Shown here piece after piece: positions 24,690 through 34,507 of a stretch of 64,000 nucleotides of DNA. The first letter of the stretch is position 1; the number at the start of each line of letters is the position of its first letter. The notes under the pieces were generated by a model. It was not told the origin of the DNA. It made no database searches and was given only the letters and a program-made list of their open reading frames with translations. A program made the position numbers and the translations under genes. This DNA comes from Agromyces flavus (GTDB lineage: Bacteria > Actinomycetota > Actinomycetes > Actinomycetales > Microbacteriaceae), in NCBI RefSeq assembly GCF_900104685.1, contig NZ_LT629755.1:3038001-3102000 (forward strand), read 5' to 3'.

Positions 24690-25859
24690 ATGGTGGTGTC
24701 CGCACGAGCGGCCGAGGCGAGGGCCTCGATCGACAGGGTGACGAGCTACTTCGCGAGCATGCAGGATGTCGCGAACGACCCGGACGCCCTCGACTTCACC
24801 TTCGGCAACCCCAAGGAGATGGCACTGACCGGCCTCGTGGATGCCATGCGGGCGCAAGTCGAGCCCAGGTCGGTGAGCTGGTACGCCTATAAGTCGAATG
24901 AGCGCGCCGCCTGCGAAGCCGTGGCCGCCGGTCTTCGAGCCGAGCTCGGACTCGACTTCGAGCCCGACGACATCGCGATGACGCAGGGCGCGTTCGGCGC
25001 ACTCTCCCTGGCGTTCGCGATGCTCGCCGACGCCGGCGACGAGGCCGTCATCCCCATGCCGGGATGGTTCTGCTACGCGCCCATGCTGCACGCGGCGAAC
25101 CTCGTGCCGGTCGAGGCACCGCTCGATCCCGTCGACTTCGACCTCGACGTCGAGGCGATCGCACGGGCGATCACGACGCGCACCCGGATCGTGGTCGTCA
25201 ACTCGCCCGCCAATCCGACCGGGCGCGTCTACTCGCGCGAGACCTGGGACGCGCTCGCCGGCGTGCTCGAGGAGGCCTCGCGCGCGAACGGCCGACGCAT
25301 CTGGCTCGTCTCCGACGAGCCCTACCGTCGCATCCGATTCGACGGGATCGGCTTCGACAGCCCGGTCGGCTCGTATCCGTGGACGGTGATCGACTACAGC
25401 TACGGCAAGGTCCTCCTCGCCCCGGGGCAGCGCCTCGGGTACCTCGCGCTGTCTCCCCTCCTTCCGAGCGAGGAGCGTGCGGAGCTCAGGGCCTCATGCA
25501 TGCCGTTGCAGCTCGCCATCGGCTGGGGCTTCCCCGACGCGCTCATGCAGTACTCGGTCCCGGCCCTCGAGTCGGTGTCGATCGACCTTGCCGAACTCAC
25601 CCGCAAGCGCGACCGGCTCTACGGCGCACTCACCGACGCGGGATACACGCTGACCCGGCCGGAGGGCACCTTCTACCTCTGGGGGGCGGCGCCCGGCGGC
25701 GACGCCGTCGCCTACTGCGCCGGGCTCGCGGATCGGAACGTGCACGTCATGCCCGGCACGCTGTTCGGGCAGCCGGCGCACTTCCGCATCTCGCTCACCG
25801 CGACCGCCGACATGATCGAACGCGCGCTGCCCCACCTCGTCGCGGCCGCGAACGGCTGA
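24690..25859 (+). CDS. PLP-dependent aminotransferase class I/II
   Basis: A 389-residue fold-type I enzyme. Motifs: FTFGNPKEMALTGLV near the N-terminus, WYAYKSNERAACEAVAAGLR, MTQGAFGALSLAFAMLA, the VNSPANPTGRVYS motif, LVSDEPYRRIRFDG with the PLP-binding Asp, and YSYGKVLLAPGQRLGYLA with the catalytic Lys. The ATG at 24690 is chosen because homology starts soon after it; the open frame extends far upstream antisense to the GerW-like gene. Substrate unknown. Confidence 0.88.
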   Translation: MVVSARAAEARASIDRVTSYFASMQDVANDPDALDFTFGNPKEMALTGLVDAMRAQVEPRSVSWYAYKSNERAACEAVAAGLRAELGLDFEPDDIAMTQGAFGALSLAFAMLADAGDEAVIPMPGWFCYAPMLHAANLVPVEAPLDPVDFDLDVEAIARAITTRTRIVVVNSPANPTGRVYSRETWDALAGVLEEASRANGRRIWLVSDEPYRRIRFDGIGFDSPVGSYPWTVIDYSYGKVLLAPGQRLGYLALSPLLPSEERAELRASCMPLQLAIGWGFPDALMQYSVPALESVSIDLAELTRKRDRLYGALTDAGYTLTRPEGTFYLWGAAPGGDAVAYCAGLADRNVHVMPGTLFGQPAHFRISLTATADMIERALPHLVAAANG

Positions 25860-25955
25860 CCGACCACCGATCCCCTCCCGATGCGAGAGGCGCGGGGCCC
25901 CGCGCCATCCGCTGGCTTGTGTATTCGCTGAGCCCGGCCTACTATTGCCTCGCGC

Positions 25956-25985
25956 GATAATCGAATTGCACGTTCGATTATCGAA
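25956..25985. promoter_or_regulatory. Inverted-repeat operator before the flavin monooxygenase gene
   Basis: GATAATCGAA (25956-25965), seven bases, then TTCGATTATC (25973-25982) form perfect 10-base arms. The right arm also starts the short palindrome TTCGATTATCGAA (25973-25985). A similar palindrome precedes the iclR gene, so IclR binding is likely. Confidence 0.6.
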
Positions 25986-26024
25986 CACGGCATCTTCGCC
26001 ACACAACGATGTGAGGAGCACCTC

Positions 26025-27947
26025 GTGCAGTTCCACCACCACGGCTACGTCTCAGGCGACCCGCGAGTGAAGCCCGCCGCGGGGGTCGGCATCGACCGCC
26101 CCAGCGACCTGCCCGACGAGATCGACGTGCTCATCGTGGGCTCGGGCCCGGCCGGTATGCTCATGGCCGCCCAGCTCTCGCAGTACCCCGACGTGGTCAC
26201 CCGCATCATCGAGCGGCGCGACGGTCGACTGGTGCTGGGTCAGGCCGACGGCATCCAGCCGCGCAGCGTCGAGACGTTCCAGGCCTTCGGCTTCGCCGAG
26301 CGCATCATCGCCGAGGCCTACAACATCGGCTACATGAACTTCTGGAGCCCCGACCCCGCCGATCCTCGGAACATCATCCGCACCACCCGTACCGAGGACT
26401 ACGGATACAAGATCAGCGAGTTCCCGCACCTCATCGTCAACCAGGCGCGCGTGCTCGATTACTTCGCCGAAGCGGCGGCCCACGGTCCCGGGCGCATCGT
26501 TCCCGACTACGGCATCGAGTTCATGGGGCTCACCGTGCACGAGGCGGATTCGGAGGCCGCGGGCGAGTACCCGGTCGAGGTGCGGCTGCGCCACACCGCG
26601 GGCGAGCGCGCCGGCGAGGAGCGCACGGTGCGCGCCAAGTACGTCGCCGGATGCGACGGAGCACGCAGCGGCGTGCGAGAGGCGATCGGGCGCAAGCACA
26701 TCGGCGGTATCTCGGCCCACGCCTGGGGGGTCATGGACGTCGTCGTCAACACCGACTTCCCCGACTGGCGCACGAAGTGCGCGATCAACTCCGAGGCGGG
26801 AAACATCCTGCACATCCCGCGAGAGGGCGGGTACCTCTCTCGCATGTACATCGATCTCGGCGAGGTCGCCCAAGACGACAACCACGAGGTGCGCAAGACC
26901 CCCATCGAGACGATCATCGCGAAGGCGAACGCCATCCTCCACCCTTACTCGATCGACGTGCGCGAGGTGGCCTGGTACAGCGTCTACGAGGTCGGGCACC
27001 GGGTGACCGACCACTTCGACGATCGCGAGGCCGAGGAGGATGCCGCACCTCGCGTCTTCCTCACAGGGGACGCCTGCCACACCCACAGCGCGAAGGCCGG
27101 CCAGGGCATGAACGTCTCCATGCAGGACGGCTGGAACCTCGCCTGGAAGCTCGGCTCGGTGGTCACGGGCCGCTCCCCCGAGTCGCTGCTCGCCACCTAC
27201 TCGGCCGAGCGGCAGCCGGTCGCACAGCAGCTCATCGACTTCGACCGCGAGTGGTCGAGCCTCATGGCGCGGAAGCCGGAGGAGATCTCCGATCCGCAGG
27301 AGCTCGCGAACTACTACCTCGGCACGGCCGAGTTCCCGTCGGGGTTCATGACCCGGTACGGCCCGTCCGCGATCGTCGGGGACTCGACGCACCAGGAGCT
27401 CGCCTCGGGCTTCCCGATCGGCAAGCGGTTCAAGTCATCGCAGGTCTCACTCGTGTGCGACGGCAACGTCGTGCACCTCGGCCACCACGCGACGGCCGAC
27501 GGACGCTGGCGCATCTACGCGTTCGCCGACGCGCCGCCGCCCGGCGAGGCGTCCGCGCTCACCGAGTGGGCCCGCTGGATGTCCTCGCCGGAGTCGCCGC
27601 TCGCGCGCCACACGCCCGCGGGCTCCGACATCGACGCCGTCTTCGATGTCAAGGTGATCTACCAGCAGTCGCACGACCAGGTCGACATCATGAAGGCGCC
27701 CGAGCTCTTCCGCCCGAGGACCGGGCCGCTCGCGCTCATGGACTGGGAGAAGGTCTTCGCGGCAGGACCGAGCACCTGGTGCCCCACCGACATCTTCGAC
27801 GAGCGCGGCATCTCACGTGACGGCGCGGTCGTCGTGGTGCGTCCCGACCAGTACGTCGCAGATGTACTGCCGCTCGCGGCGACCGACGAGCTCGCCGCGT
27901 TCTTCCGCCAGAACCTCGTGGTGCGGCAGGGAGCGCTCGTGTCCTGA
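26025..27947 (+). CDS. FAD-dependent aromatic monooxygenase (3-hydroxybenzoate 4-monooxygenase / phenol 2-monooxygenase type)
   Basis: NADPH-dependent flavin hydroxylase of aromatic rings. The 640-residue protein has the Rossmann motif DVLIVGSGPAGMLMAAQLSQ near residue 35, ADGIQPRSVETFQAFGFAER, a DG motif in KYVAGCDGARSGVREAIGRK, FLTGDACHTHSAKAGQGMNV near residue 350, and a C-terminal thioredoxin-like domain typical of the long phenol hydroxylase group. It resembles MobA-type 3-hydroxybenzoate 4-hydroxylases by eye. GTG start after GAGGAGCACCTC. No ring-cleavage genes are adjacent, so the rest of the pathway is elsewhere. Confidence 0.87.
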   Translation: MQFHHHGYVSGDPRVKPAAGVGIDRPSDLPDEIDVLIVGSGPAGMLMAAQLSQYPDVVTRIIERRDGRLVLGQADGIQPRSVETFQAFGFAERIIAEAYNIGYMNFWSPDPADPRNIIRTTRTEDYGYKISEFPHLIVNQARVLDYFAEAAAHGPGRIVPDYGIEFMGLTVHEADSEAAGEYPVEVRLRHTAGERAGEERTVRAKYVAGCDGARSGVREAIGRKHIGGISAHAWGVMDVVVNTDFPDWRTKCAINSEAGNILHIPREGGYLSRMYIDLGEVAQDDNHEVRKTPIETIIAKANAILHPYSIDVREVAWYSVYEVGHRVTDHFDDREAEEDAAPRVFLTGDACHTHSAKAGQGMNVSMQDGWNLAWKLGSVVTGRSPESLLATYSAERQPVAQQLIDFDREWSSLMARKPEEISDPQELANYYLGTAEFPSGFMTRYGPSAIVGDSTHQELASGFPIGKRFKSSQVSLVCDGNVVHLGHHATADGRWRIYAFADAPPPGEASALTEWARWMSSPESPLARHTPAGSDIDAVFDVKVIYQQSHDQVDIMKAPELFRPRTGPLALMDWEKVFAAGPSTWCPTDIFDERGISRDGAVVVVRPDQYVADVLPLAATDELAAFFRQNLVVRQGALVS

Positions 27948-27949
27948 CG

Positions 27950-27967
27950 CCTGCCGGGGGGCAGGCA
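27950..27967 (+). terminator. Hairpin after the monooxygenase gene
   Basis: GCCTGCC (27950-27956) pairs with GGCAGGC (27961-27967) around GGGG, three bases after the stop and between two convergent genes. No T-run follows, so efficiency is uncertain. Confidence 0.45.
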
Positions 27968-28076
27968 GGGCCGGGGCGTGCGGGGGCGCGCTCCGGCCGC
28001 CCCCTCGTCACGGCCCGGCGACTGGGCCGAGCCGGGATGCGACGGGGCTGTGCCGGGAGGCGACGCGGTCGAGCCG

Positions 28077-28796
28077 TCAGGCGCCGTACGAACGCGAGAC
28101 CGTCCGCGCGGCGGCCTGGAGTCGCTCCGCGATCTCGGACTCCGGCCGCGGAAGCGACACGTGGATGACGGCGATCGCCGCAGGCGGCTGCCCCGGAAGC
28201 GTGAGCGGTACCGCGACCGAGCGCAGCGAGGGAACGACCTCGTCGCGGCTGAGCGTGTAGCCGCGCGCTCGGCTCTCGGCCATCTCGGCGCGCAACTCGG
28301 GCGAGACGTCGGTCGGCCACGCGCTCTCGGGCAGGCTGAGCAGGATCGCCTTCCCGGGTCCGCCGCGCGTGATGGGATGGCGGTGTCCCGGCCGGTACGA
28401 CACCACCGCCGTCGTCTGGCGCGGCGCGGCGCTCACGAGCGTGACCGCCTCCTCGGTGTCGACGAGCACCGCGAGCAGGCACGTCATGCCGAACTCGTTC
28501 GCGACCTCGCTGAGCTCGGGCAGGGCGACCTGCTGGAGGTCGCGGGCGACGCCCGATGCGAGCGCGGCGAGCCCCGTGCCGAGGGTGAGCCGGCCGGCCG
28601 CGTCTCGGGCGACGAGTCCGTGGTCCTCGAGCGTCCGCAGCAGACGATAGGCCACCGACCGGTGCACGCCGAGTCCGGCGGCGACCTCGTCGATCGAGAG
28701 GTTGCGGTCGGCGTCGGCCAGGATCTCGAGGGCGCGGATGCCGCGACTCAGGGTCTGCGACCCGGCGCCGCCGCTCGGCGTGGCTGGTGCGGTCAT
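28077..28796 (-). CDS. IclR family transcriptional regulator
   Basis: A 239-residue regulator with an N-terminal winged helix-turn-helix (RALEILADADRNLSIDEVAAGLGVHRSVAYRLLRTLEDHGLV) written here by position: residues 20-65, recognition part GVHRSVAYRLLRTL. The C-terminal effector domain contains HPITRGGPGKAILLSLPE and SRARGYTLSRDEVVPSLRSV. It converges on the flavin monooxygenase gene, and the same short palindrome occurs upstream of both. It probably senses an aromatic compound; whether it represses or activates cannot be told. Confidence 0.9.
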   Translation of the reverse strand: MTAPATPSGGAGSQTLSRGIRALEILADADRNLSIDEVAAGLGVHRSVAYRLLRTLEDHGLVARDAAGRLTLGTGLAALASGVARDLQQVALPELSEVANEFGMTCLLAVLVDTEEAVTLVSAAPRQTTAVVSYRPGHRHPITRGGPGKAILLSLPESAWPTDVSPELRAEMAESRARGYTLSRDEVVPSLRSVAVPLTLPGQPPAAIAVIHVSLPRPESEIAERLQAAARTVSRSYGA

Positions 28797-28843
28797 GTGC
28801 TCCTCGTGTCATCCCCGACGCCGGTGCAGGCACGGGCGCTCGA

Positions 28844-28856
28844 TTCGATAATAGAA
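28844..28856. promoter_or_regulatory. IclR-type operator upstream of iclR
   Basis: TTCGATAATAGAA is a near-palindrome, two bases away from TTCGATTATCGAA before the monooxygenase gene. It lies 48 bases upstream of the iclR start, suggesting autoregulation. Confidence 0.5.
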
Positions 28857-29067
28857 CGAGCTCGACGGAATCCGAACACAGCGGGTGTCCGACGACACTC
28901 GAAGTGGGGTGGCCTCAATACTGAGGAATCCTTGACGCTTTCGTAGGGCGAGAGGATTCTGGTCGGGTGCTGCCTCGCGCAGCGACCTCACGATCGGGCC
29001 GGGGGGCACCGGACGCGTCGCACCAGCGACGTGGCGCATGGGTTCGATCACGAGGGGGGATCTCGAC

Positions 29068-30096
29068 ATGCGTACGGGACGAATGGCGGCGCTCGCCGCC
29101 ATCATCGGGACGACTCTGGCCTCCGCGTTCCTGCCGGCGGTGGCGACCGCGGCTCCGCCCGGCTCGACACCCGAACCGATCGCGGACGTCCTCGCGACGG
29201 GGCTGGCGGGGCCGATCGGGAGCACCATCGGGCCCGATGGCGCTCTCTACGTCGCGGACCGTGCAGGCGGCGAGGTCGTACGCATCGACACGTCGACCGG
29301 CGCGACGACGACAATCGCGACCGGCCTGCCGGTCACCGGGCCCGGCGGCGTCTTCGACGTCACCTTCATCGGTGAGACCGCCTACGTGCTCATCAGCGTG
29401 GTGGGGCCGGAGGTCGGGGGCAGCGCCGACGGCGGCATCTATCGCATCGACGACGTCGACGAGACGACAGTCATCGCCAACACGGCCGAATGGTCGCTCG
29501 AGAACCCGCCGGATGCCGACTACTTCCTGGCGACCGGCGTGCAGTACGCGTTCGCACCGTACGAGGGCGGATTCATCGTGACGGACGGTCACCACAACCG
29601 CGTACTCTTCGTCGAGCTCGACGGGACGATCACGGAGGTCGTGCAGTACGGCAACGTCGTCCCGACCGGGCTGCAGGTGTGGGGAGCCAAGGTGTTGATC
29701 GCCGAGACAGGTCCGATTCCGCACAACCCCGCGGACGGCAAGGTCGTCCGCCTGGACCCGAGGCACCCGTCGACTCGTGAGCTGGCCTCCGGCTACAGCC
29801 TCATCGTGGACGTGGAAGCGGCGGACTGCGGTATCTACGCGCTGTCCCAGGGTGACTCGCCCGGCGAGGTCGAGCCCGGCAGCCCGGGTCTGCCGAACAG
29901 CGGCGAGCTGCTCCGGCTGAACGGCAACGGCACGTTCACCGTCATCGTCGACGACTTGAACCTGCCGACGTCGCTGTCGTTCGACGGCGACACCGCCTAC
30001 ATCGTGACGCTCGGCGGAGACGTGCTCGTCGTCGACGACGTCGAGCCCGACCGTCATGGGATGTGGGGAGGCTGCGGCCCGAAGGGCCAGGGATGA
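29068..30096 (+). CDS. Secreted ScyD/ScyE family beta-propeller protein
   Basis: A 342-residue exported protein. The signal peptide MRTGRMAALAAIIGTTLASA ends near AVATAAPPG. The mature part has NHL-like repeats such as LATGLAGPIGSTIGPDGALY, FIVTDGHHNRVLFVELDG and LPTSLSFDGDTAYIVTLGGD, the layout of the family named from cyanobacterial scytonemin clusters. There is no other scytonemin gene here, so it should not be read as pigment synthesis. GAGGGGGGA precedes the ATG at 29068; an ATG at 29038 is less likely. Confidence 0.8.
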   Translation: MRTGRMAALAAIIGTTLASAFLPAVATAAPPGSTPEPIADVLATGLAGPIGSTIGPDGALYVADRAGGEVVRIDTSTGATTTIATGLPVTGPGGVFDVTFIGETAYVLISVVGPEVGGSADGGIYRIDDVDETTVIANTAEWSLENPPDADYFLATGVQYAFAPYEGGFIVTDGHHNRVLFVELDGTITEVVQYGNVVPTGLQVWGAKVLIAETGPIPHNPADGKVVRLDPRHPSTRELASGYSLIVDVEAADCGIYALSQGDSPGEVEPGSPGLPNSGELLRLNGNGTFTVIVDDLNLPTSLSFDGDTAYIVTLGGDVLVVDDVEPDRHGMWGGCGPKGQG

Positions 30097-30372
30097 GCTG
30101 AACTCGACTCATCCGATGGTGGGGCGGCGACCGGGATCCTCGGCCGCCGTCCCGCCGTCACGACTGCGCCGCAGTTTCGCGCCGCGAAAGATCACCGGGA
30201 GTTTCACGCCGAGCGACCGTCAAAGATGGAGCAACGTGCGCGGCGGGACGTATGGTGATCCGTGCAGCAGTGCCGCCGCGCCCGGCTCCGCCGGACGGCA
30301 TCCCGCACGGACCCATCCAGAGATGCCGCGTCGCATCGACGAGCATGGTCGCCGCGACGAGAAGGAGAGCGA

Positions 30373-31935
30373 ATGACGCGCATCGGCGTCGTCACCGAGC
30401 AGGGCTCGGAGACCAGGGTCGCCGCCACCCCGGCGACCGTGAAGCAGTTGATCGGCCTCGGATACGAGGTGGTGGTCGAGGCGGGTGCGGGCGCGCAGTC
30501 GTCGTTCCCGGATGACGCGTACGCCGCCGTCGGCGCCGGCATCGTGTCGCGCGAAGCGGCGTTCGCGAGCCCCACCGTGCTCAAGGTCAACGCGCCGACG
30601 CCCGAAGAGATGGCCCTGCTGCAGCCCGGCACCACGGTGGTGAGCCTGCTCAGCCCGGCCCTGCGCCCCGACCTGCTCGAGGCGCTCGCGGCCCGAGGCG
30701 TCACGGCGCTCGCGCTCGACGCGGTTCCGCGGATCTCGCGCGCGCAGTCGATGGACGTGCTCAGCTCGATGGCGAACATCTCGGGATATCGCGCGGTCGT
30801 CGAGGCGGCGCATGAGTTCGGCCGGTTCTTCACGGGGCAGGTGACGGCGGCGGGCAAGGTGCCGCCCGCGAAGGTCCTGGTGGCCGGAGCGGGCGTGGCG
30901 GGACTCGCCGCGATCGGCGCGGCATCCAGCCTCGGCGCGATCGTGCGCGCGACCGACCCCCGGCCCGAGGTCGCCGACCAGGTCAAGTCGATCGGCGGAG
31001 AGTACCTGAAGGTCGAGGTCGCCGTCGAGCAGTCGACCGACGGGTACGCCAAGGCGACGAGCGAGGCGTACGACCGCCGCGCTGCCGAGATCTACTCCGA
31101 GCAGGCACGTGATGTCGACATCGTCATCACGACCGCGCTGATCCCGGGTCGGCCCGCGCCGCGCCTGATCACGGCGGCGGATGTCGCGAGCATGAAGCCC
31201 GGCAGCGTGATCGTCGACATGGCCGCCGGGCAGGGCGGCAACGTCGAAGGATCGGTCGCGGGCGAGCGCATCGTCACGCCCAACGGCGTGATCATCCTCG
31301 GCTACACCGACCTCGCCTCGCGCCTGCCCGCGCAGGCGTCGCAGCTGTACGGCACGAACCTCGTGAACCTCGTCAAGCTGCTCACGCCCGGAAAGGACGG
31401 GCAGCTGACCATCGATTTCGACGACATCGTGCAGCGCTCGGTCACCGTCGTCCGCGACGGGCAGGTCACGTGGCCGCCGCCGCCCGTGCAGGTCTCGGCG
31501 GCCCCGACGCCGGCGAAGGTGGCGACGGATGGCGCGGGCGCGACATCCGCGGCCCCGAAGCGCACGCGCACCCTCACCCGGGGCGGCCGCATCGCGCTGA
31601 TCGCGGCCGGCATCGCCGCGCTCTTCGTGGTCAACTCGATCGCGCCCGATCCCCTGCCGCAGCACTTCACCGTGCTCGCCCTCTCGATCGTGATCGGCTT
31701 CTACGTGATCGGCAAGGTGGCGCACGCGCTGCACACTCCGCTGATGAGCGTGACGAACGCGATCTCGGGCATCATCATCGTCGGCGCGATCGTGCAGGTC
31801 ACGAGCGACGTCCCGGCGGTGCAGGTGCTCTCGGCGATCGCCATCCTGCTGGCCAGCATCAACATCTTCGGTGGCTTCGCGGTGACCCGGCGCATGCTCG
31901 GCATGTTCGCCAAGGGCGACCGCACGAGCAGCTGA
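30373..31935 (+). CDS. pntA: Proton-translocating NAD(P) transhydrogenase subunit alpha (fused PntAA-PntAB)
   Basis: Couples hydride transfer between NADH and NADP to proton movement. The 520-residue protein has an alanine dehydrogenase/PNT-like domain (RIGVVTEQGSETRVAATPAT), the NAD site VLVAGAGVAGLAAIGAASSL followed by TDPRPEVADQVKSIGG, and a C-terminal membrane part with HALHTPLMSVTNAISGIIIV, the PntAB signature. GAAGGAGAGCGA precedes the ATG at 30373. pntB follows after 34 bases. Confidence 0.94.
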   Translation: MTRIGVVTEQGSETRVAATPATVKQLIGLGYEVVVEAGAGAQSSFPDDAYAAVGAGIVSREAAFASPTVLKVNAPTPEEMALLQPGTTVVSLLSPALRPDLLEALAARGVTALALDAVPRISRAQSMDVLSSMANISGYRAVVEAAHEFGRFFTGQVTAAGKVPPAKVLVAGAGVAGLAAIGAASSLGAIVRATDPRPEVADQVKSIGGEYLKVEVAVEQSTDGYAKATSEAYDRRAAEIYSEQARDVDIVITTALIPGRPAPRLITAADVASMKPGSVIVDMAAGQGGNVEGSVAGERIVTPNGVIILGYTDLASRLPAQASQLYGTNLVNLVKLLTPGKDGQLTIDFDDIVQRSVTVVRDGQVTWPPPPVQVSAAPTPAKVATDGAGATSAAPKRTRTLTRGGRIALIAAGIAALFVVNSIAPDPLPQHFTVLALSIVIGFYVIGKVAHALHTPLMSVTNAISGIIIVGAIVQVTSDVPAVQVLSAIAILLASINIFGGFAVTRRMLGMFAKGDRTSS

Positions 31936-31969
31936 CCGCGACGACGACGTCCCCTGAGGAGCCCCCAGA

Positions 31970-33385
31970 GTGCCTGAGACCCTGATCACCCCCGCCTCCA
32001 TCGCCGGTGCCGCGTACCTCGTCGCGGCCCTGCTGTTCATCCTGAGCCTCGCCGGCCTGAGCAAGCACGAGACCGCGCGCTCCGGCGTGACCTACGGCAT
32101 CATCGGCATGGCGATCGCGCTCGTCGCGACCGTCTGGCTCACGTTCGCCCAGGCGTGGGGCGAACCGTCCGCCACGGTCGGGCTCATCGTGCTCGTGGTC
32201 ACCATGCTCATCGGCGGCGCGATCGGCCTGTGGCGGGCCCGCATCGTGCAGATGACCGGGATGCCCGAGCTCATCGCGCTGCTGCACAGCTTCGTCGGAC
32301 TCGCGGCGGTGCTCGTGGGCTGGAACGGCGCGCTCGAGGAGCCCGGACTCGAGGGCGCGCTGGCCGACATCCACCACGCCGAGGTCTTCATCGGCGTCTT
32401 CATCGGCGCCGTGACCTTCACGGGCTCGATCGTCGCGTTCCTCAAGCTGTCGGCGCGCATGAAGTCCGCGCCGCTCGTGCTGCCGGGCAAGAACGTGCTC
32501 AACCTGGGCGCGCTCGTCGTGTTCGTGGGCCTGACGGTCTGGTACGTCGTCACGCCGCAGCTGTGGCTGCTGGTCGTGGTCACCGCGCTGGCACTGGCAC
32601 TCGGATGGCACCTCGTCGCGTCGATCGGCGGCGGCGACATGCCCGTGGTCGTCTCGATGCTGAACAGCTACTCGGGCTGGGCGGCCGCCGCGGCCGGCTT
32701 CCTGCTCGACAACGACCTGCTCATCGTGACCGGTGCGCTCGTGGGCTCGTCGGGTGCGTACCTCTCCTACATCATGTGCAAGGCCATGAACCGCTCCTTC
32801 ATCTCGGTGATCGCGGGCGGGTTCGGCATCGAGGCCCCGCGCAAGGGCGACGACGAGGTCGGCGAGCACCGCGAGATCGAGGCCGAGGATGCCGCGGAAC
32901 TGCTCAAGAGCGCGTCGAGCGTCGTGATCACGCCCGGCTACGGCATGGCCGTCGCCCAGGCGCAGTACCCGGTGGCCGAACTGACGCAGAAGCTCCGCGA
33001 GCGGGGCATCGACGTCAGGTTCGGGATCCACCCTGTCGCCGGACGCCTGCCCGGCCACATGAACGTGCTGCTCGCCGAGGCCAAGGTGCCGTACGACATC
33101 GTCGAGGAGATGGACGAGATCAACGACGACCTCGCCGACACGTCGGTCGTGCTCGTCATCGGCGCGAACGACACCGTGAACCCGGCCGCGGCCGAGGACC
33201 CGGGCAGCCCGATCGCGGGCATGCCGGTGCTGCGCGTCTGGGAGGCCGACAACGTCATCGTCTTCAAGCGGTCGATGGCGTCCGGGTACGCCGGCGTGCC
33301 GAACCCGCTCTTCTACCGCGACAACGCCCAGATGCTCTTCGGCGACGCCAAGGACCGGGTCGAGGACATCCTCAAGGCGCTGTGA
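31970..33385 (+). CDS. pntB: NAD(P) transhydrogenase subunit beta
   Basis: Membrane and NADP(H)-binding subunit. The 471-residue protein has about eight transmembrane helices in the first 280 residues ([36 protein letters not shown]) and the NADP domain with [40 protein letters not shown] and [19 protein letters not shown]. The GTG at 31970 follows CTGAGGAGCCCCCAGA. Confidence 0.95.
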   Translation: MPETLITPASIAGAAYLVAALLFILSLAGLSKHETARSGVTYGIIGMAIALVATVWLTFAQAWGEPSATVGLIVLVVTMLIGGAIGLWRARIVQMTGMPELIALLHSFVGLAAVLVGWNGALEEPGLEGALADIHHAEVFIGVFIGAVTFTGSIVAFLKLSARMKSAPLVLPGKNVLNLGALVVFVGLTVWYVVTPQLWLLVVVTALALALGWHLVASIGGGDMPVVVSMLNSYSGWAAAAAGFLLDNDLLIVTGALVGSSGAYLSYIMCKAMNRSFISVIAGGFGIEAPRKGDDEVGEHREIEAEDAAELLKSASSVVITPGYGMAVAQAQYPVAELTQKLRERGIDVRFGIHPVAGRLPGHMNVLLAEAKVPYDIVEEMDEINDDLADTSVVLVIGANDTVNPAAAEDPGSPIAGMPVLRVWEADNVIVFKRSMASGYAGVPNPLFYRDNAQMLFGDAKDRVEDILKAL

Positions 33386-33528
33386 GTCCGAGCGCCGAGC
33401 GCGTGGACCTCTGGCGAACGCGCGCGCACCCGGCCGCGCTCGACGGAACCGCATGCGTTCGGCGATCGGCATACTCCCGACTGCGGCCCGCGTAGGATTG
33501 GAGCGTTCCCCAGCCGAAAGAGGTCGCC

Positions 33529-34134
33529 GTGGCCCATGCCCGCGATTCCGCGCCGGAACGCGCCGCAGCCTGGCTCGTTCCGGTGGTGCGCGGTGCGCTC
33601 GCGCTCGTGCCGTCCGCGGTCATCACGTTCTCCCAGGACCACTCGCCGGCGCTGGGCCTCACGGTGTTCGGCGCGTGGGCGGTCGCCGCAGGCGTGATCG
33701 TGGGTGCGCTCGCCGCGCGCCTGGTCGCCGACCGCGTCGCGCGCTGGATCTTCGTCGGCAACGGCGTGCTCACGGCGGCCGCCGGCCTCACGGCGCTCGG
33801 GCTCCGCGACACCGCTCCAGGCGGTGTCGGCGTGTTCGTCTTCACGGTGGCGGTCTGGGCGGCGATCACCGGCATCCTCGAACTCGTGGCCGGCCTGCGC
33901 GCGCGCGGCCGCGTGGCCGCCGCGCGCGACTGGGTCGCCGCGGGCGCCACCACCTGCCTCCTCGCCCTCGTGTACGTCCTCATCCCGCTCGATCCCGTGA
34001 CCGCGGTCGGCCTCCTCGGCGCCTACTTCGTGGTGCTCGGCGTGCTGCTGCTGATCGGCGGGTTCTCGCTGAAGTGGGCCGCGTCCCAGCCGGTGGGCAC
34101 CGGCGACGCGGCATCCGGATCGGAGCGATCGTGA
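33529..34134 (+). CDS. Six-helix membrane protein, DUF308/HdeD-like
   Basis: A 201-residue protein with about six transmembrane segments (VVRGALALVPSAVITF, LTVFGAWAVAAGVIVGALAA, WIFVGNGVLTAAAGLTAL, VFVFTVAVWAAITGILELVA, GATTCLLALVYVLIPL, VGLLGAYFVVLGVLLLIGGF). The paired-helix pattern and ITGILELVAGLRAR resemble DUF308/HdeD membrane proteins. GTG start after AAAGAGGTCGCC; TAGGAT at 33493-33498 may be the -10. It overlaps the next gene by four bases. Confidence 0.72.
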   Translation: MAHARDSAPERAAAWLVPVVRGALALVPSAVITFSQDHSPALGLTVFGAWAVAAGVIVGALAARLVADRVARWIFVGNGVLTAAAGLTALGLRDTAPGGVGVFVFTVAVWAAITGILELVAGLRARGRVAAARDWVAAGATTCLLALVYVLIPLDPVTAVGLLGAYFVVLGVLLLIGGFSLKWAASQPVGTGDAASGSERS

Positions 34135-34415
34135 CCCAGCCCCCCGGTGACTTCCGGCCGAGCCGGAGAGACGTGCTGCGTCCCGTCGAGTTCGTGGGCG
34201 GAGCTGCCATCGCGGCCGTGTTCACCGCCCTCATCGTGCTCATGACCACGCGCGACTGGTTCCTGACGCTCATCACGGCCGGCGGCACCTTCATCGTCGT
34301 GCTCATGGGGCTCGCGCTGCTCGCGATGACCGTCAAGCCGAACCGCGGCGAGCACGGCGACGGCACGGGCGGCGACCCGCAGCGACGCGATCCGTCGGGA
34401 CCGTCCGCGCACTGA
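34131..34415 (+). CDS. Small two-helix membrane protein
   Basis: A 94-residue product whose GTG at 34131 overlaps the previous stop (GTGA), implying coupled translation. Two hydrophobic helices (FVGGAAIAAVFTALIVLMTT and LITAGGTFIVVLMGLALLAM) are separated by RDWF, followed by a polar tail rich in Gly, Asp and Arg. Function unknown. Similar two-helix proteins often follow DUF308-type genes in this group, which is inference. Confidence 0.72.
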   Translation: MTQPPGDFRPSRRDVLRPVEFVGGAAIAAVFTALIVLMTTRDWFLTLITAGGTFIVVLMGLALLAMTVKPNRGEHGDGTGGDPQRRDPSGPSAH

Positions 34416-34507
34416 CCGACTCGGCGTCCGACATGTGGCGTCCGATTGGTGCACTGCCGTCCATTGCGGCGGCCCGATCATCCGCCGAGGGCGGACCCGC
34501 CGATCCG

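Noticed and set aside
29068-30096. Scytonemin biosynthesis cluster suggested by the ScyD/ScyE-like gene
   Set aside because: No other scytonemin gene is nearby; only the beta-propeller family is shared.
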